A stretch of 64,000 nt of DNA from NCBI GenBank assembly GCA_028824015.1, contig JAPPFC010000036.1, positions 1 through 64,000 on the forward strand, read 5' to 3'. The translations under genes were made by a program, and so were the position numbers. Under the pieces are notes generated by a model. The model searched no databases. It was not told where the DNA came from and was given only the letters and a program-made list of their open reading frames with translations. Origin of the DNA: a bacterium. GTDB taxonomy: Bacteria; Actinomycetota; Acidimicrobiia; Spongiisociales; ZC4RG35. This document shows, piece after piece, positions 7,237 to 15,999 of the stretch (position 1 is its first letter; each line of letters opens with the position of its first letter).

Positions 7237-8223
7237 AGAGCCCCGATTGTAGGAAGACAACCCGCCCACGGGTCAGGGGCCGCAGGGCGGTGGCATGGCA
7301 TCACCCACAATCCATGGATACCGATCGCAATCGCCTCGCTGGCCTGGGGAAGCTCCCCGGCCGCCACCAAAGCTGTACTGGTGAACGGGGTGAGTCCCTT
7401 CACCATCTTCCCTCTCAAGCAAACCGGAGGGGCCTTGATGGTGATCTCTGCCCTGGCCCTGGTGGGACGCCTGCCCAGGATCGACGCTGACACTCTCAAA
7501 GCGGGAGCGGTGATCGGCATCTTCAACATGACGGTGCCCACCATCTTGTTCACATTGGGGTTCGAGATAATCCCCGCCAGCATCGGAGCGGTGATCGCGG
7601 GCGTCATCCCCCTCACCACCATTCTCTTCAGCCACTGGGTCGTGCCCGGAGAACGGTTCCGGCTCGGCAGGCTGCCAGGTCTTCTGCTGGGGATGTTCGG
7701 GGTGGCGATCATCGGATGGGCGCCGGTCGGTCAACCCTCTTCCCGGTGGATTCTGGGTGTAGCCCTGACCACCCTCGGGGCGGCCTGCGCCGGGTTGGGA
7801 GGGGCGTTCACCCGTCGCTTCGCGGTCCGCTACCAGAACCGCTCTTTGATCGTCGTCCAGTTCATCACCTCGGCGGCGCTTCTTTCGCTGATCTCGATCC
7901 CCTTCAACGGCTACGCCGGCTATCTGACCATCGACACGGCCAGCCTGTGGCTGATCATCTACATGGCGGCGGTGCCCACCGTGATCTCGTTCGCGGCCTT
8001 CATGTGGGCCTCCCGGATCGCCACCGCCGCCCGGGCCGCCCTGATCGGGTACGCAGTGCCGGTGCTGGGAGCCATGGGCGGAGTGGTGCTCCTGTCGGAA
8101 CCGATCACGCTGCAACTGACAGTGGGAGTGCTGGCGGTGGCGGTGGGCATCGTGTTCAGCGACCGCCCCGATCGCCAGGACGACCGACGGAGAGCCGCGG
8201 CCCGGACGACTCCCCCTTGCTAG
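7225..8223 (+). CDS. EamA/DMT-family transporter, copy 1
   Basis: A 332-aa integral membrane protein with about ten hydrophobic helices in two EamA halves ('SLAWGSSPAATKAVL', 'PASIGAVIAGVIPLTTILFSHWV', 'AFMWASRIATAARAALIGYAVPVLGAMGGVVLLSE'). The ATG at 7225 is supported by copy 2, which begins with the same MFGH...P sequence, although it overlaps the 5' end of deoC on the other strand. The C-terminal tail is basic (DRPDRQDDRRRAA) and also shared with copy 2. Export of an amino acid or metabolite is typical of the family; the substrate cannot be told. Confidence 0.85.
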   Translation: MFGHRAPIVGRQPAHGSGAAGRWHGITHNPWIPIAIASLAWGSSPAATKAVLVNGVSPFTIFPLKQTGGALMVISALALVGRLPRIDADTLKAGAVIGIFNMTVPTILFTLGFEIIPASIGAVIAGVIPLTTILFSHWVVPGERFRLGRLPGLLLGMFGVAIIGWAPVGQPSSRWILGVALTTLGAACAGLGGAFTRRFAVRYQNRSLIVVQFITSAALLSLISIPFNGYAGYLTIDTASLWLIIYMAAVPTVISFAAFMWASRIATAARAALIGYAVPVLGAMGGVVLLSEPITLQLTVGVLAVAVGIVFSDRPDRQDDRRRAAARTTPPC

Positions 8224-8391
8224 AGTCGTCGGGGAGGGTCACCCCGAAGGGCTGAAGGAGTGGGCACGGAGAGAATCCGTTCCCGTCCCCGCTTCATTCT
8301 TTCCGGTGGGTCTCTCCAACCTGCCAAGCCATCTGAGAGAATCACGCCACCAACAGCCCGCCCCAATCCAGATCTGGAGAGACCGCCATCC

Positions 8392-9393
8392 ATGTTCGGC
8401 CACAAGACCCCCATCCGCAACGGGCTGGGCCCGGCCGCGTTCGGCGAAAGCGGGCGTTGGTTCGCCTTCACCCACAACCCGTGGATACCCATCATGATCG
8501 CCTCCCTTGCGTGGGGAAGCGCCCCGGCCGCCAACCGGGCGATTCTCCTCCTCGGAGTCAACCCATTCACCATCTTCCCGCTCAAGCAGACGATCGGAAC
8601 CGCGGTGATCGTCACCACGCTCGCATTGACCAGGCGCAATCTCAGAATGGACCGGGAGACGCTGGTGGCGGGGGCAGCCATCGGGGTGTTCAACATGACT
8701 GTTCCCACCATCCTGTTCACATTGGGATTCCTGGTGATACCGGCCAGCATCGGGGCGGTGATCGTGGGGATCATCCCGCTGACCACCATCCTCCTGACCC
8801 ATTGGGTGGTGCCGGGAGAGACCTTCAGGATGGCCCGGCTACCCGGCCTGGCTCTGGCGATCGCGGGTATCGCCGTGATGGGTTGGGCGCCGGTTGGAGA
8901 GCCGTCTTCCCGATGGATTCTGGGGGTGGTCCTGATGACGGTGGGTTCGATCTCAGCAGGGCTGGGCGGTGCGCTGACCCGGCGGTACGCGGTACGTCAC
9001 CGGAACGCACCCCTGATCGTCTCCCAGTACCTGACGTCTACGGTGATCCTGGGGCTGTTGTCGATTCCCTTCGGCGGGTACCAGGGGTACCTCACCATCG
9101 ACACCACCGCGCTGTGGCTGATCGTCTACATGGGAGCGGTTCCCACGGCCGTCTCCTTCGCAGCCTTCATGTGGGCCTCCCGCATCACGACCGCCGCCCG
9201 GGCGGCCCTCACCGGGTACTTCTCGCCTCTCCTGGGAGTCACTCTGGGAGTGGCGCTGCTGTCTGAGCCGGTCACCCCGCAACTGATCGTGGGCATGGGG
9301 GCGGTGGCCCTCGGCATCGTGGTCAGCGACCGCCCCGATCGACAGGACGATCGGCGGAGAGCCGCATCAGCCGGTCCCCCCGCTGCCGGGTAA
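8392..9393 (+). CDS. EamA/DMT-family transporter, copy 2 (tandem paralogue)
   Basis: The ATG at 8392 is preferred over the track start because the homology to copy 1 begins exactly there (MFGHKTPI...THNPWIPIMIASLAWGS) and GGAGAG lies upstream. It is 333 aa, about ten membrane helices, closely similar to copy 1 along its whole length including the DRPDRQDDRRRAA tail, so the pair arose by tandem duplication. The copies could be redundant or act as a heterodimer. The substrate is unknown. metG follows 15 bp downstream. Confidence 0.85.
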   Translation: MFGHKTPIRNGLGPAAFGESGRWFAFTHNPWIPIMIASLAWGSAPAANRAILLLGVNPFTIFPLKQTIGTAVIVTTLALTRRNLRMDRETLVAGAAIGVFNMTVPTILFTLGFLVIPASIGAVIVGIIPLTTILLTHWVVPGETFRMARLPGLALAIAGIAVMGWAPVGEPSSRWILGVVLMTVGSISAGLGGALTRRYAVRHRNAPLIVSQYLTSTVILGLLSIPFGGYQGYLTIDTTALWLIVYMGAVPTAVSFAAFMWASRITTAARAALTGYFSPLLGVTLGVALLSEPVTPQLIVGMGAVALGIVVSDRPDRQDDRRRAASAGPPAAG

Positions 9394-9408
9394 ACTCGGA
9401 GGTCACCG

Positions 9409-11061
9409 GTGAACTCCTCACGTCACATACTGGTTGCGGTGGCGTGGCCCTATGCAGCAGGCTCCCGCCACCTGGGACACCTGGCCGGCGCATACCTGCC
9501 CGCCGACATCTTTGCCCGCTATCACCGCCTGGCGGGCAATCGGGTGCTGATGGTGTCGGGCAGCGATGTCCACGGAACACCCATCACGGTGTTGGCGGAC
9601 CAGGAGGGCGTGGAGCCCCAGGCGATCGTGGACCGCTATCACGCCGAGTTCGTGGCCGACTGGGAAAAGCTGGGGATCTCCTGGGACCTGTACACGTCCA
9701 CCGGCACCCCCAATCACTACGCCGTGACCCAGGACGTCTTCTCCCGCCTCCTGGAGAAGGGTTACATAACGGAAGGGGCCTCCATCCAGTTGTTCGACCC
9801 GCAGGCCGAGCGGTTCCTTCCCGACCGTTATGTGGAGGGGACCTGTCCCCACTGCGGATACCGCGACGCCCGGGGAGACCAATGTGACGACTGCGGCCGC
9901 ACCCTGGACGCCGTCGAGTTGATCGAGCCTCGCAGCAGGATGTCGGAGGCCACCCCGGTGACCCGGGAGACCAGGCACTACTTCTTGCGGCTGGACGCCT
10001 TCGAGGAACGGTTGGGCGATTGGCTGACCACGCGGCAGGGCTGGCGGCGCCACGTCAAGAACTGGGCGATGGGCATGGTGAACGAAGGGCTGCCCCAGCG
10101 GGCCATAACCCGGGATCTCTCCTGGGGAGTGCCCCTCCCTCCACCCGCCGACCGGCTAGGGGACCGGAAGCGTATCTATGTGTGGTTCGACGCGGTGATC
10201 GGATATCTGTCGGCCGCCAAAGAGTGGGCGCAGATACAGGGGACCCCTGACGAGTGGAAGCGTTGGTGGGAGGACCCGGATGCCGAGTCCTACTACTTCA
10301 TCGGCAAGGACAACATCCCATTCCACGCGGTCATCTGGCCGGCCATGCTGATGGGATACGGGGGACTCAACCTCCCCACCGATGTTCCGGCCAACCAGTA
10401 CGTGACCTTCCGCCAGGAAAAGGCCTCCACCAGCCGGGGAGTGGGCCGTTCGATAAGCTGGTACGCCGACCGCCTCCAACCCGACGCTCTCCGCTACGCG
10501 CTGGGATCGGTGCTCCCCGAGCAGAACGACACCGACTTCTCCGACTCCGAGTTGATCCGAAGGGTGAACGACGAGTTGGTGGCCACCTGGGGGAACCTGG
10601 TCCACAGGGTGCTTTCCATGGCTCATTCCTGGTACGGCGCCAGGATGCCGGAGGGCGGTTCCCCCGCCACCGGGGACGTGGCCCTACTGGCCAAGATCGA
10701 CGCCGGTCTGGAGCAGGCCGGGAAGCTCTTGGAGAGAGTGGAGTTACGTGCTGGACTGCGCCAGGCGATGGAAGGCGCCCAGGCGGTCAATGTCTACCTC
10801 AACGCCCAGGCTCCTTGGTTATTGCGCAAACAGGATCCTCGACGGGCCGAGACGGTGCTTCACACCGCTCTCTCCTCGATCAACGGACTGAAGACAGCTT
10901 TCTCTCCCTACCTGCCCTTTTCCTCCGAGAGGCTCCACGCGATGCTCGGACAGCCGGGTTCGGTGTCGGATGGAGGCTGGCGCCGGTCTCCGTTGGTCCC
11001 AGCAGCCCTGGAAGCGCCCCGGCCGCTATTCGCCAAGCTGGACGAGGATCTCTTGGATTGA
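9409..11061 (+). CDS. metG: Methionyl-tRNA synthetase
   Basis: MetRS charges initiator and elongator tRNA-Met. The GTG start follows a strong site (CGGAGGTCACC). The 550-aa protein has a HIGH-type motif ('HLGHLAG'), a zinc knuckle ('CPHCGYRDARGDQCDDC'), 'WFDAVIGYLSAAKEW', 'YYFIGKDNIPFHAVIWPAML' and an anticodon-binding C-terminal helix bundle. It has no tRNA-binding extension. The KMSKS loop reads 'QEKASTSRGVG', i.e. KASTS, so the second lysine is replaced. As the only MetRS in view with everything else intact it is probably functional. Confidence 0.95.
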   Translation: MNSSRHILVAVAWPYAAGSRHLGHLAGAYLPADIFARYHRLAGNRVLMVSGSDVHGTPITVLADQEGVEPQAIVDRYHAEFVADWEKLGISWDLYTSTGTPNHYAVTQDVFSRLLEKGYITEGASIQLFDPQAERFLPDRYVEGTCPHCGYRDARGDQCDDCGRTLDAVELIEPRSRMSEATPVTRETRHYFLRLDAFEERLGDWLTTRQGWRRHVKNWAMGMVNEGLPQRAITRDLSWGVPLPPPADRLGDRKRIYVWFDAVIGYLSAAKEWAQIQGTPDEWKRWWEDPDAESYYFIGKDNIPFHAVIWPAMLMGYGGLNLPTDVPANQYVTFRQEKASTSRGVGRSISWYADRLQPDALRYALGSVLPEQNDTDFSDSELIRRVNDELVATWGNLVHRVLSMAHSWYGARMPEGGSPATGDVALLAKIDAGLEQAGKLLERVELRAGLRQAMEGAQAVNVYLNAQAPWLLRKQDPRRAETVLHTALSSINGLKTAFSPYLPFSSERLHAMLGQPGSVSDGGWRRSPLVPAALEAPRPLFAKLDEDLLD

Positions 11062-11478
11062 AACCTGTGCAAAGCCGACGCGCATCGCCTCGGTTCGGGC
11101 CGGGCTGAGTTGTGTCCCGGATGTAACGACAGGGCAAGCAAGTGAAGGGCAAGTCGCCAGGCTGGCCGGTCAAACCGGGATACGTCTACCAAAACGGGAA
11201 CTCGCGAAATTCCCGGCCCCTATTTCGGGAAGCCCACCCCCGCCACCACCTTTCCATGAGCAAACAGGCTCCGTCCAGCCTGGCGCGGGGCCTCTTGATC
11301 AGATCGATTTGATCCCTTGACGTGGTCCGGGCGACGCCTGGGCGGACCGGTCGTGGTGTTTAGCTGGCGTCAGTATGGGATGCCCGGTGGGACAGGATCA
11401 ACCTCCCCGGCACAACTTTTTTCACAACCTCTGGCAAAACCCACGGTAGGTGTCGACCCAACCCCGCGACAAGCCCGG
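11062..11478. other. Convergent intergenic region, metG/sodN
   Basis: 417 bp between the ends of metG and sodN. No ORF here has credible coding character. A short inverted repeat (TTCCCG/CGGGAA, 11210-11231) might help terminate metG transcription but lacks a T-run. A CACAAC-T6-CACAAC direct repeat lies near 11402. I see no tRNA or recognisable riboswitch. Confidence 0.5.
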
Positions 11479-11895
11479 CTACGCGGGCGGGTAGACCCCC
11501 GCGGCCTTCGACTCTTCGGTCTGCCAGAAAATGCCGGAGATCTCACCGATCAAGTCAACCAGACCCTGGGAGACAGCTGGATCCATCGACTTCTTGGCAT
11601 CACCGGCGGCTTTGAGAGCCCGCCAGAACAGGTCATGCAACTGGGGGAACGAATCAGCGTGATGGGGCTTGAAGAAGTCCGACCACAGCACCGAGAGGTG
11701 GTGCTTCACCAACTCGGCCTGCTGCTCTTTGATGATGACGCACCTGTCCCGGAACACCGGATCGTCGGATTCGGCGTACTTGGTGCAGGCGTTGAGCACC
11801 GAGCGAGCCTCGATCATTGCCTGGGCGGGGTCATAAACTCCACAAAAGAGGTCGCAGTGGGCATGAACGACGGTGGCAGGCCTGAATAGCGGCAT
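11479..11895 (-). CDS. sodN: Nickel-containing superoxide dismutase precursor
   Basis: SodN converts superoxide to H2O2 and O2 using Ni bound by the N-terminal hook formed after leader removal. The ATG at 11895 has an excellent site (CAGAGAGGAG); the 415-aa track ORF is mostly spurious. The 138-aa precursor has a 12-residue leader (MPLFRPATVVHA) followed by 'HCDLFCGVYDPAQA'. His1, Cys2 and Cys6 of the mature hook are present, but the usual Pro5 is Phe. The remaining four-helix-bundle sequence looks standard. sodX is transcribed divergently 51 bp away and should encode the maturation protease. Confidence 0.93.
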   Translation of the reverse strand: MPLFRPATVVHAHCDLFCGVYDPAQAMIEARSVLNACTKYAESDDPVFRDRCVIIKEQQAELVKHHLSVLWSDFFKPHHADSFPQLHDLFWRALKAAGDAKKSMDPAVSQGLVDLIGEISGIFWQTEESKAAGVYPPA

Positions 11896-11946
11896 GGTTA
11901 ACTCCTCTCTGGGGTAAACAGGAATCCTGTAGTAGCCAGAATAGCG
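11896..11946. promoter_or_regulatory. sodN-sodX divergent promoter region with 13-bp palindrome
   Basis: The 51-bp gap between the divergent starts contains ACAGGAATCCTGT (11918-11930), an inverted repeat with perfect 6-bp arms. It is well placed to control both genes. It does not match the Streptomyces Nur site as I remember it. No clear -35/-10 pair is assigned. Confidence 0.45.
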
Positions 11947-12405
11947 ATGATGAGCAGACTCAGCCTCAGACGCTTCGCGGTCTCCGGCGCCTCGATGAGC
12001 CCTGCGCTGCCCGACGGCGCCCGGTTCATCGGACGCCTGCCCCGGCGGGCAGGGTCCATCCGGCGGGGGAGCATCGTTGCCTTCCCGCATCCCCACCGAG
12101 ACGGATTCTGGATGGTCAAACGAGTGGTGGGTATGGGCGGAGAGATGATTAACATCGAGGGGGGAGAAGTTCTGATCGACGGGAATTCCGGTCTCGACCA
12201 CTGGGGAATTGGGTTCTCCACGCCCGATGGGCGGTGGGCAGTGCCCACGGGAAGGGTTTTCGTCCTCTCCGACCAGCGGCCACTGACCCGCGACGACTCC
12301 CGGACCTTCGGGCCGGTCGGCACCGACTGCATGTACAGGATGGTCCTTCGGTACCCGCGCCGGAGTCTCCCCGCCGACCCGCCGTCCGGGGACCGTCCCG
12401 GCTAG
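11947..12405 (+). CDS. sodX: S26-family signal peptidase-like protease, SodN maturation (SodX)
   Basis: 152 aa, resembling the catalytic core of type I signal peptidases but without an N-terminal membrane anchor. The Ser nucleophile is in 'VSGASMSPALPDG', the general-base Lys in 'FWMVKRVVG', and a 'GRVFVLSDQRPLTRDDSR' motif follows. Proteins like this are found next to Ni-SOD genes and are thought to trim the leader to expose His1. The divergent sodN gene makes that role very likely. There is no Shine-Dalgarno site, so translation may be leaderless; the start could be either of two adjacent ATGs. Confidence 0.88.
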   Translation: MMSRLSLRRFAVSGASMSPALPDGARFIGRLPRRAGSIRRGSIVAFPHPHRDGFWMVKRVVGMGGEMINIEGGEVLIDGNSGLDHWGIGFSTPDGRWAVPTGRVFVLSDQRPLTRDDSRTFGPVGTDCMYRMVLRYPRRSLPADPPSGDRPG

Positions 12406-12421
12406 ACGGTCGTAGAAGGAA

Positions 12422-13282
12422 ATGCACCCCCCGCCCCCGCCCACCAATCGCCTGGAGAGATGGCAGAGAAACCTGCTGGTGACGCTGGGGACACTGGTGG
12501 TGATCATGGCCGTCACCGCCGTGGTCCTGGTCATTCGAAACGCTCTGGGAAGCTCCGGGCTGACCGGCGGACCGACCGGCGCCGACACCACCACCGTCAC
12601 CGCCGGCGCCACGACTCTATCGCAGAGCCCCGGGACCGAACCCACCCGGCCCGAAACCAATCCGGTTCCCGAGACGTCCTTGCCCGAGACCACTCTTCCA
12701 CCTGCCACCTTCGTGGAGGATCCCATCGTGGCGGCGGATCTCTACCTCCAACCCGAGGGACTGGGGCCCCTTCCGTTCGGGAGCGACGCCGAGAGGACCG
12801 TCGCCGTTCTGACCGGGGCCCTCGGGAACCCGGACAACGACACGGGATGGGTGCCGGCCGACCTCGATTTCCTCCGGTGTCCGGGGGTCAGGGCGCGGGT
12901 GGTCAACTGGGGAAGCCTGACGGTCTATCTCTCCGACGGGCCCACCGAGTGGGGTCCGGACGGCCATGAGCACCTGTTCTCTTTCACCTATTCACTCCTG
13001 GAGGGCCAGTCTTTGCCCGCCGGACCGGAACTCCGGACCTCCGAGGGCCTGAGACTGGGCACAACCCTGTCGCGTGCCTCTTCGATCTACGGCCAGGCCG
13101 CCATTTCCCACAGTGACACGCCCGTCCCGCCCGACGAAGCCTCCGAGGAGGTCGTTGTCGCGCAGGAAGCCGTGCTGGAAGTGGATGTCCCCGGACCCGG
13201 ATACCTGACGGGAACCTTCAGCGGACCCGGACCGGACGACACACTCGTGTCCATCTCCGGTGGAACGGGTTGCGAGGAGTAA
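12422..13282 (+). CDS. Membrane-anchored hypothetical protein (286 aa)
   Basis: A proline-rich, basic cytoplasmic tip precedes one membrane helix (about residues 18-40, 'LLVTLGTLVVIMAVTAVVLVI'). A Thr/Pro-rich spacer leads to an extracytoplasmic domain of about 190 residues ('LQPEGLGPLPFGSDAERTVAVLTGALGNPDND...'). That domain resembles secreted actinobacterial proteins of unknown function; I do not recognise a family. AAGGAA lies directly before the ATG. It starts 17 bp after sodX and may be co-transcribed, though no functional link is evident. Confidence 0.7.
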   Translation: MHPPPPPTNRLERWQRNLLVTLGTLVVIMAVTAVVLVIRNALGSSGLTGGPTGADTTTVTAGATTLSQSPGTEPTRPETNPVPETSLPETTLPPATFVEDPIVAADLYLQPEGLGPLPFGSDAERTVAVLTGALGNPDNDTGWVPADLDFLRCPGVRARVVNWGSLTVYLSDGPTEWGPDGHEHLFSFTYSLLEGQSLPAGPELRTSEGLRLGTTLSRASSIYGQAAISHSDTPVPPDEASEEVVVAQEAVLEVDVPGPGYLTGTFSGPGPDDTLVSISGGTGCEE

Positions 13283-13323
13283 AGCAACAGAACAACGCAG
13301 CCGGTGGTTTAGCATCCCTTTTC

Positions 13324-14556
13324 ATGCGAAGAGTCCTGACCGCGACGGCACTGGCCGTCCTTGCAATGGCATGCGGCGGAGATTCAGGAGAGGAACCGGT
13401 AACCACCTCCGAGCCGCCCACCACTGCAGCCTCAACAGCAGCCTCGGAGACGACAGCCTCGGAGACGACGGCATCCACAGCAGGCGAGACCACCACCACG
13501 ACCCCCGACACCACAACCACCACAGCAGACACCACCACCGAGACGACGGCTGCCGAAACCACCGACGCCGCGACCCCCGACACCACAACCACCACCACAG
13601 CAGACCCCACCACCGATGCCACCCCCGACACCACGACCACCACCGTTCCCGGGCCGCCGCTGACGCCCAGTCCGCTGACCGGTTTGGGCGTGGCCGACCC
13701 GGATTCCTTGAGCCGACGGACCATGGCGGTGAAAGTCGACAATCACTGGGACGCCCGTCCCCAGGTCGGCATCGGCGAGGCCGAGGCGGTGTTCGAACTC
13801 TTGGTCGAATCGGGGATAACTCGCTTCATAGCCTTGTTCCACTCCGTCGACTCCACCTACGTCGGGCCGGTGCGTTCGGTGCGGCCCACCGACCCCCATT
13901 TGCTCCGACACTTGAACACCACCGTGCTGGCCAGCGGGGGCCAGGACTGGATCATCAACACGTTTCCACGCAACGGGGTCGGGGTGATCGGAGAGATCGG
14001 CGTGGGAGGGTATCGGGACGAGTCGCGTCAGGCGCCTCACAACTACTTCGTCAACACGGCCGATTTTCGGCCCACGGCCGACCAGAGGCTTTATCCCAAC
14101 ACTCCCCCACCCCCCCTGTTCGAGATCGGAGACCTACCGGTCTCGGGCATCCCGGGCGGCGTCTCGGAAGTGACCATGGAGTGGGCCCCGACCAACACCG
14201 TCACCTGGAAGTGGAACGGAAGCACCTATGAGCGTCACCTGGAGGACGGTCCCCACACCTGGACCCACGTCGAGGGGGGCGAGGAAACAATCACCGCCGA
14301 CGTCCTGGTGGTGATATTCTCCCGGCTGTTCTACACCACGCCTCCCCAGGGAGGGGTGACTCTCCCCACCATGGAGACCACCGGCCAGGGACGGGCGCTG
14401 GTGTTCGCCGAGGGCCAGGTCGCGGCGGGAGGATGGGAGCGGGCGGACACCGCCCAACCGTTCTCGCTCACGCTGACCGATGGTTCTCCCATAACGGTCC
14501 CGGCCGGTCGCCCCTGGATCAGCCTCTTTCCGGACGGGCGTCTCGTCTCCTGGTAG
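13324..14556 (+). CDS. DUF3048 (YerB-like) lipoprotein
   Basis: The start is placed at the ATG at 13324, so that the product begins with a lipoprotein signal (MRRVLTATALAVLAMAC, lipobox LAMAC); the track start lies 18 codons upstream. Residues from about 25 to 110 are an extreme Thr-rich low-complexity linker (repeated TTTTPDTTTT). The remainder matches DUF3048: 'MAVKVDNHWDARPQVGIGEAEAVFELLVESGITRFIALFHS', 'VGPVRSVRPTDPHL', 'HNYFVNT' and a 'GRPWISLFP' ending. YerB-like proteins are envelope lipoproteins of uncertain function. The linker would place the domain out in the cell wall. Confidence 0.85.
   Translation: MRRVLTATALAVLAMACGGDSGEEPVTTSEPPTTAASTAASETTASETTASTAGETTTTTPDTTTTTADTTTETTAAETTDAATPDTTTTTTADPTTDATPDTTTTTVPGPPLTPSPLTGLGVADPDSLSRRTMAVKVDNHWDARPQVGIGEAEAVFELLVESGITRFIALFHSVDSTYVGPVRSVRPTDPHLLRHLNTTVLASGGQDWIINTFPRNGVGVIGEIGVGGYRDESRQAPHNYFVNTADFRPTADQRLYPNTPPPPLFEIGDLPVSGIPGGVSEVTMEWAPTNTVTWKWNGSTYERHLEDGPHTWTHVEGGEETITADVLVVIFSRLFYTTPPQGGVTLPTMETTGQGRALVFAEGQVAAGGWERADTAQPFSLTLTDGSPITVPAGRPWISLFPDGRLVSW
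13410..13650 (+). repeat. Low-complexity Thr/Pro-codon repeat
   Basis: An imperfect ACC/ACA-rich array (accaccac..., accccgacaccac...) encodes the Thr-rich linker of the DUF3048 lipoprotein. It reads through all three frames on the opposite strand and creates long spurious Val- and Gly-rich ORFs. Such tracts are prone to length variation. Confidence 0.7.
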
Positions 14557-14559
14557 GCG

Positions 14560-15999
14560 TTGGAGACCCCCTTGGTAAGCGCCCGGTCCCTGGCCCGGCA
14601 GGTTCGAACCGGCGAGCGTTCGGCGCGAGACGCCATCGGAAAGGCCCTGGCCGACCTGCACGACTCCCAGGATGCGCTTAATCTCACCACCTTCATAGAC
14701 GAGAGAGCGCTGTCGCGCGCCGATGAGTTGGATGGGCGGGTGGCGGCGGGCGAGGACCCCGGCCCGCTGTGCGGAGTGCCGGTGGTCATCAAGGACCTGA
14801 TCGATCAGGCCGGGGTGCCCACCACCTGCGGATCGGCGTTCTACAGGAGCCTTCCCCAACGGTCTGCGCCGGTGGTCGAACGGCTGGAGAGGGCCGGCGC
14901 GGTGATCGTGGCCCGGGCGAGCCTGCACGAATTCGCCTTCGGTTTCTCTTCGGAGAACCAATGGTTCGGCCCGGTGCGGAATCCCCACGACCCGGCCACC
15001 TCCCCGGGAGGATCGTCCGGCGGGTCCGGCGCGGTGGTGGCGGCCGGATTGTCTCCTATCTCAATCGGCACCGATACCGGCGGCTCCATCCGGGTCCCCG
15101 CCGCGCTGTGCGGCATCTTCGGCCTCAAGGTGACCCACGGGCGGGTACCGCTCACCGGAGTCTTCCCGCTGGGCCCTTCCCTGGACAGCGTGGGACCGCT
15201 GGCGGCCAACACCGGAGACCTGGCCCAGGCCTACGCCTCCCTGGCAGGATGGCATCCCGACGATCCCTGGTCGTCGCCCCGGCCCACCGATCTGGACCGC
15301 CTCGACGCCCCGATGGAACCCCGGAACCTCCGGGTGGGCCTTCCTGAAAAGTGGTTGGCGAAGGCTCCGTATGCGGCTGGATTCCAGGAGCGTTTCGGCG
15401 CCGTCATCGGCCAACTGGAGAGCCTGGGTGTGGGTGTGGAACAGTTCGACGATCCGGTCCTGTCACCTCCCGGAATGATCAACGACATCCTCTATCCGGA
15501 GGTGGCCGCGGTGCACCGCGCCTGGTGGGAGGGGGGAAGACCGTACGGCAGGGAAGTGGCGGGACGGATCGAAGAGACCCTCGAGGTGGGCGGTGAACGC
15601 CCAGCCGAGGCCCTGCTGGACGCCAAACGCTGGCAGGCCCATCTGCGGCACCGGATGAGCGCCGCCTTCCAACGCTTCCACCTGTTGGCCCTGCCCACCT
15701 CCGGTGCGCTCCGCAAGGTCATCGGCGACCAGGAGATGAACACCGTCACCCACGGCAGACTTGCCTACCGGGCGGTGCTCTCCTGGTTCACCTCCCTGGT
15801 CAACGTATCCGGTTGTCCTGGCATGAGCATCCCCGTTCCCCGCTCCGACCAGTCCTCCGGGGTCCCCTTCTCACTGCAATTGGTCGCTCCCTGGTGGAGG
15901 GAGGACCTGCTGCTCAGGGTCTCGTCGATCCTGGAGCGGGAGGGCGTCGCCCGCTCGGTCCTGGCGGTTGGGCCTCGGCCATCCCATCAGGCCCGGTAA
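14560..15999 (+). CDS. Amidase, amidase-signature family
   Basis: 479 aa with the Ser-cisSer-Lys triad: Lys78 ('VVIKDLID'), Ser152 ('SPGGSSGGSGA') and Ser176 ('GTDTGGSIRVPAA'). It hydrolyses an amide bond. It resembles GatA in the core, but no gatB or gatC is nearby, so a free-standing amidase or amide-hydrolysing catabolic enzyme is more likely than the tRNA amidotransferase subunit. The start is a TTG 4 bp after the DUF3048 stop; another TTG four codons downstream is possible. The substrate is unknown. Confidence 0.85.
   Translation: METPLVSARSLARQVRTGERSARDAIGKALADLHDSQDALNLTTFIDERALSRADELDGRVAAGEDPGPLCGVPVVIKDLIDQAGVPTTCGSAFYRSLPQRSAPVVERLERAGAVIVARASLHEFAFGFSSENQWFGPVRNPHDPATSPGGSSGGSGAVVAAGLSPISIGTDTGGSIRVPAALCGIFGLKVTHGRVPLTGVFPLGPSLDSVGPLAANTGDLAQAYASLAGWHPDDPWSSPRPTDLDRLDAPMEPRNLRVGLPEKWLAKAPYAAGFQERFGAVIGQLESLGVGVEQFDDPVLSPPGMINDILYPEVAAVHRAWWEGGRPYGREVAGRIEETLEVGGERPAEALLDAKRWQAHLRHRMSAAFQRFHLLALPTSGALRKVIGDQEMNTVTHGRLAYRAVLSWFTSLVNVSGCPGMSIPVPRSDQSSGVPFSLQLVAPWWREDLLLRVSSILEREGVARSVLAVGPRPSHQAR

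Noticed and set aside
13410-13650. Possible CRISPR-like or minisatellite array
   Set aside because: The repeats are irregular ACC/ACA codons encoding a Thr-rich linker; there are no uniform repeats with unique spacers.
14560-15999. GatA subunit of the tRNA amidotransferase
   Set aside because: The catalytic triad fits, but gatB and gatC are not adjacent; a general amidase call is safer.
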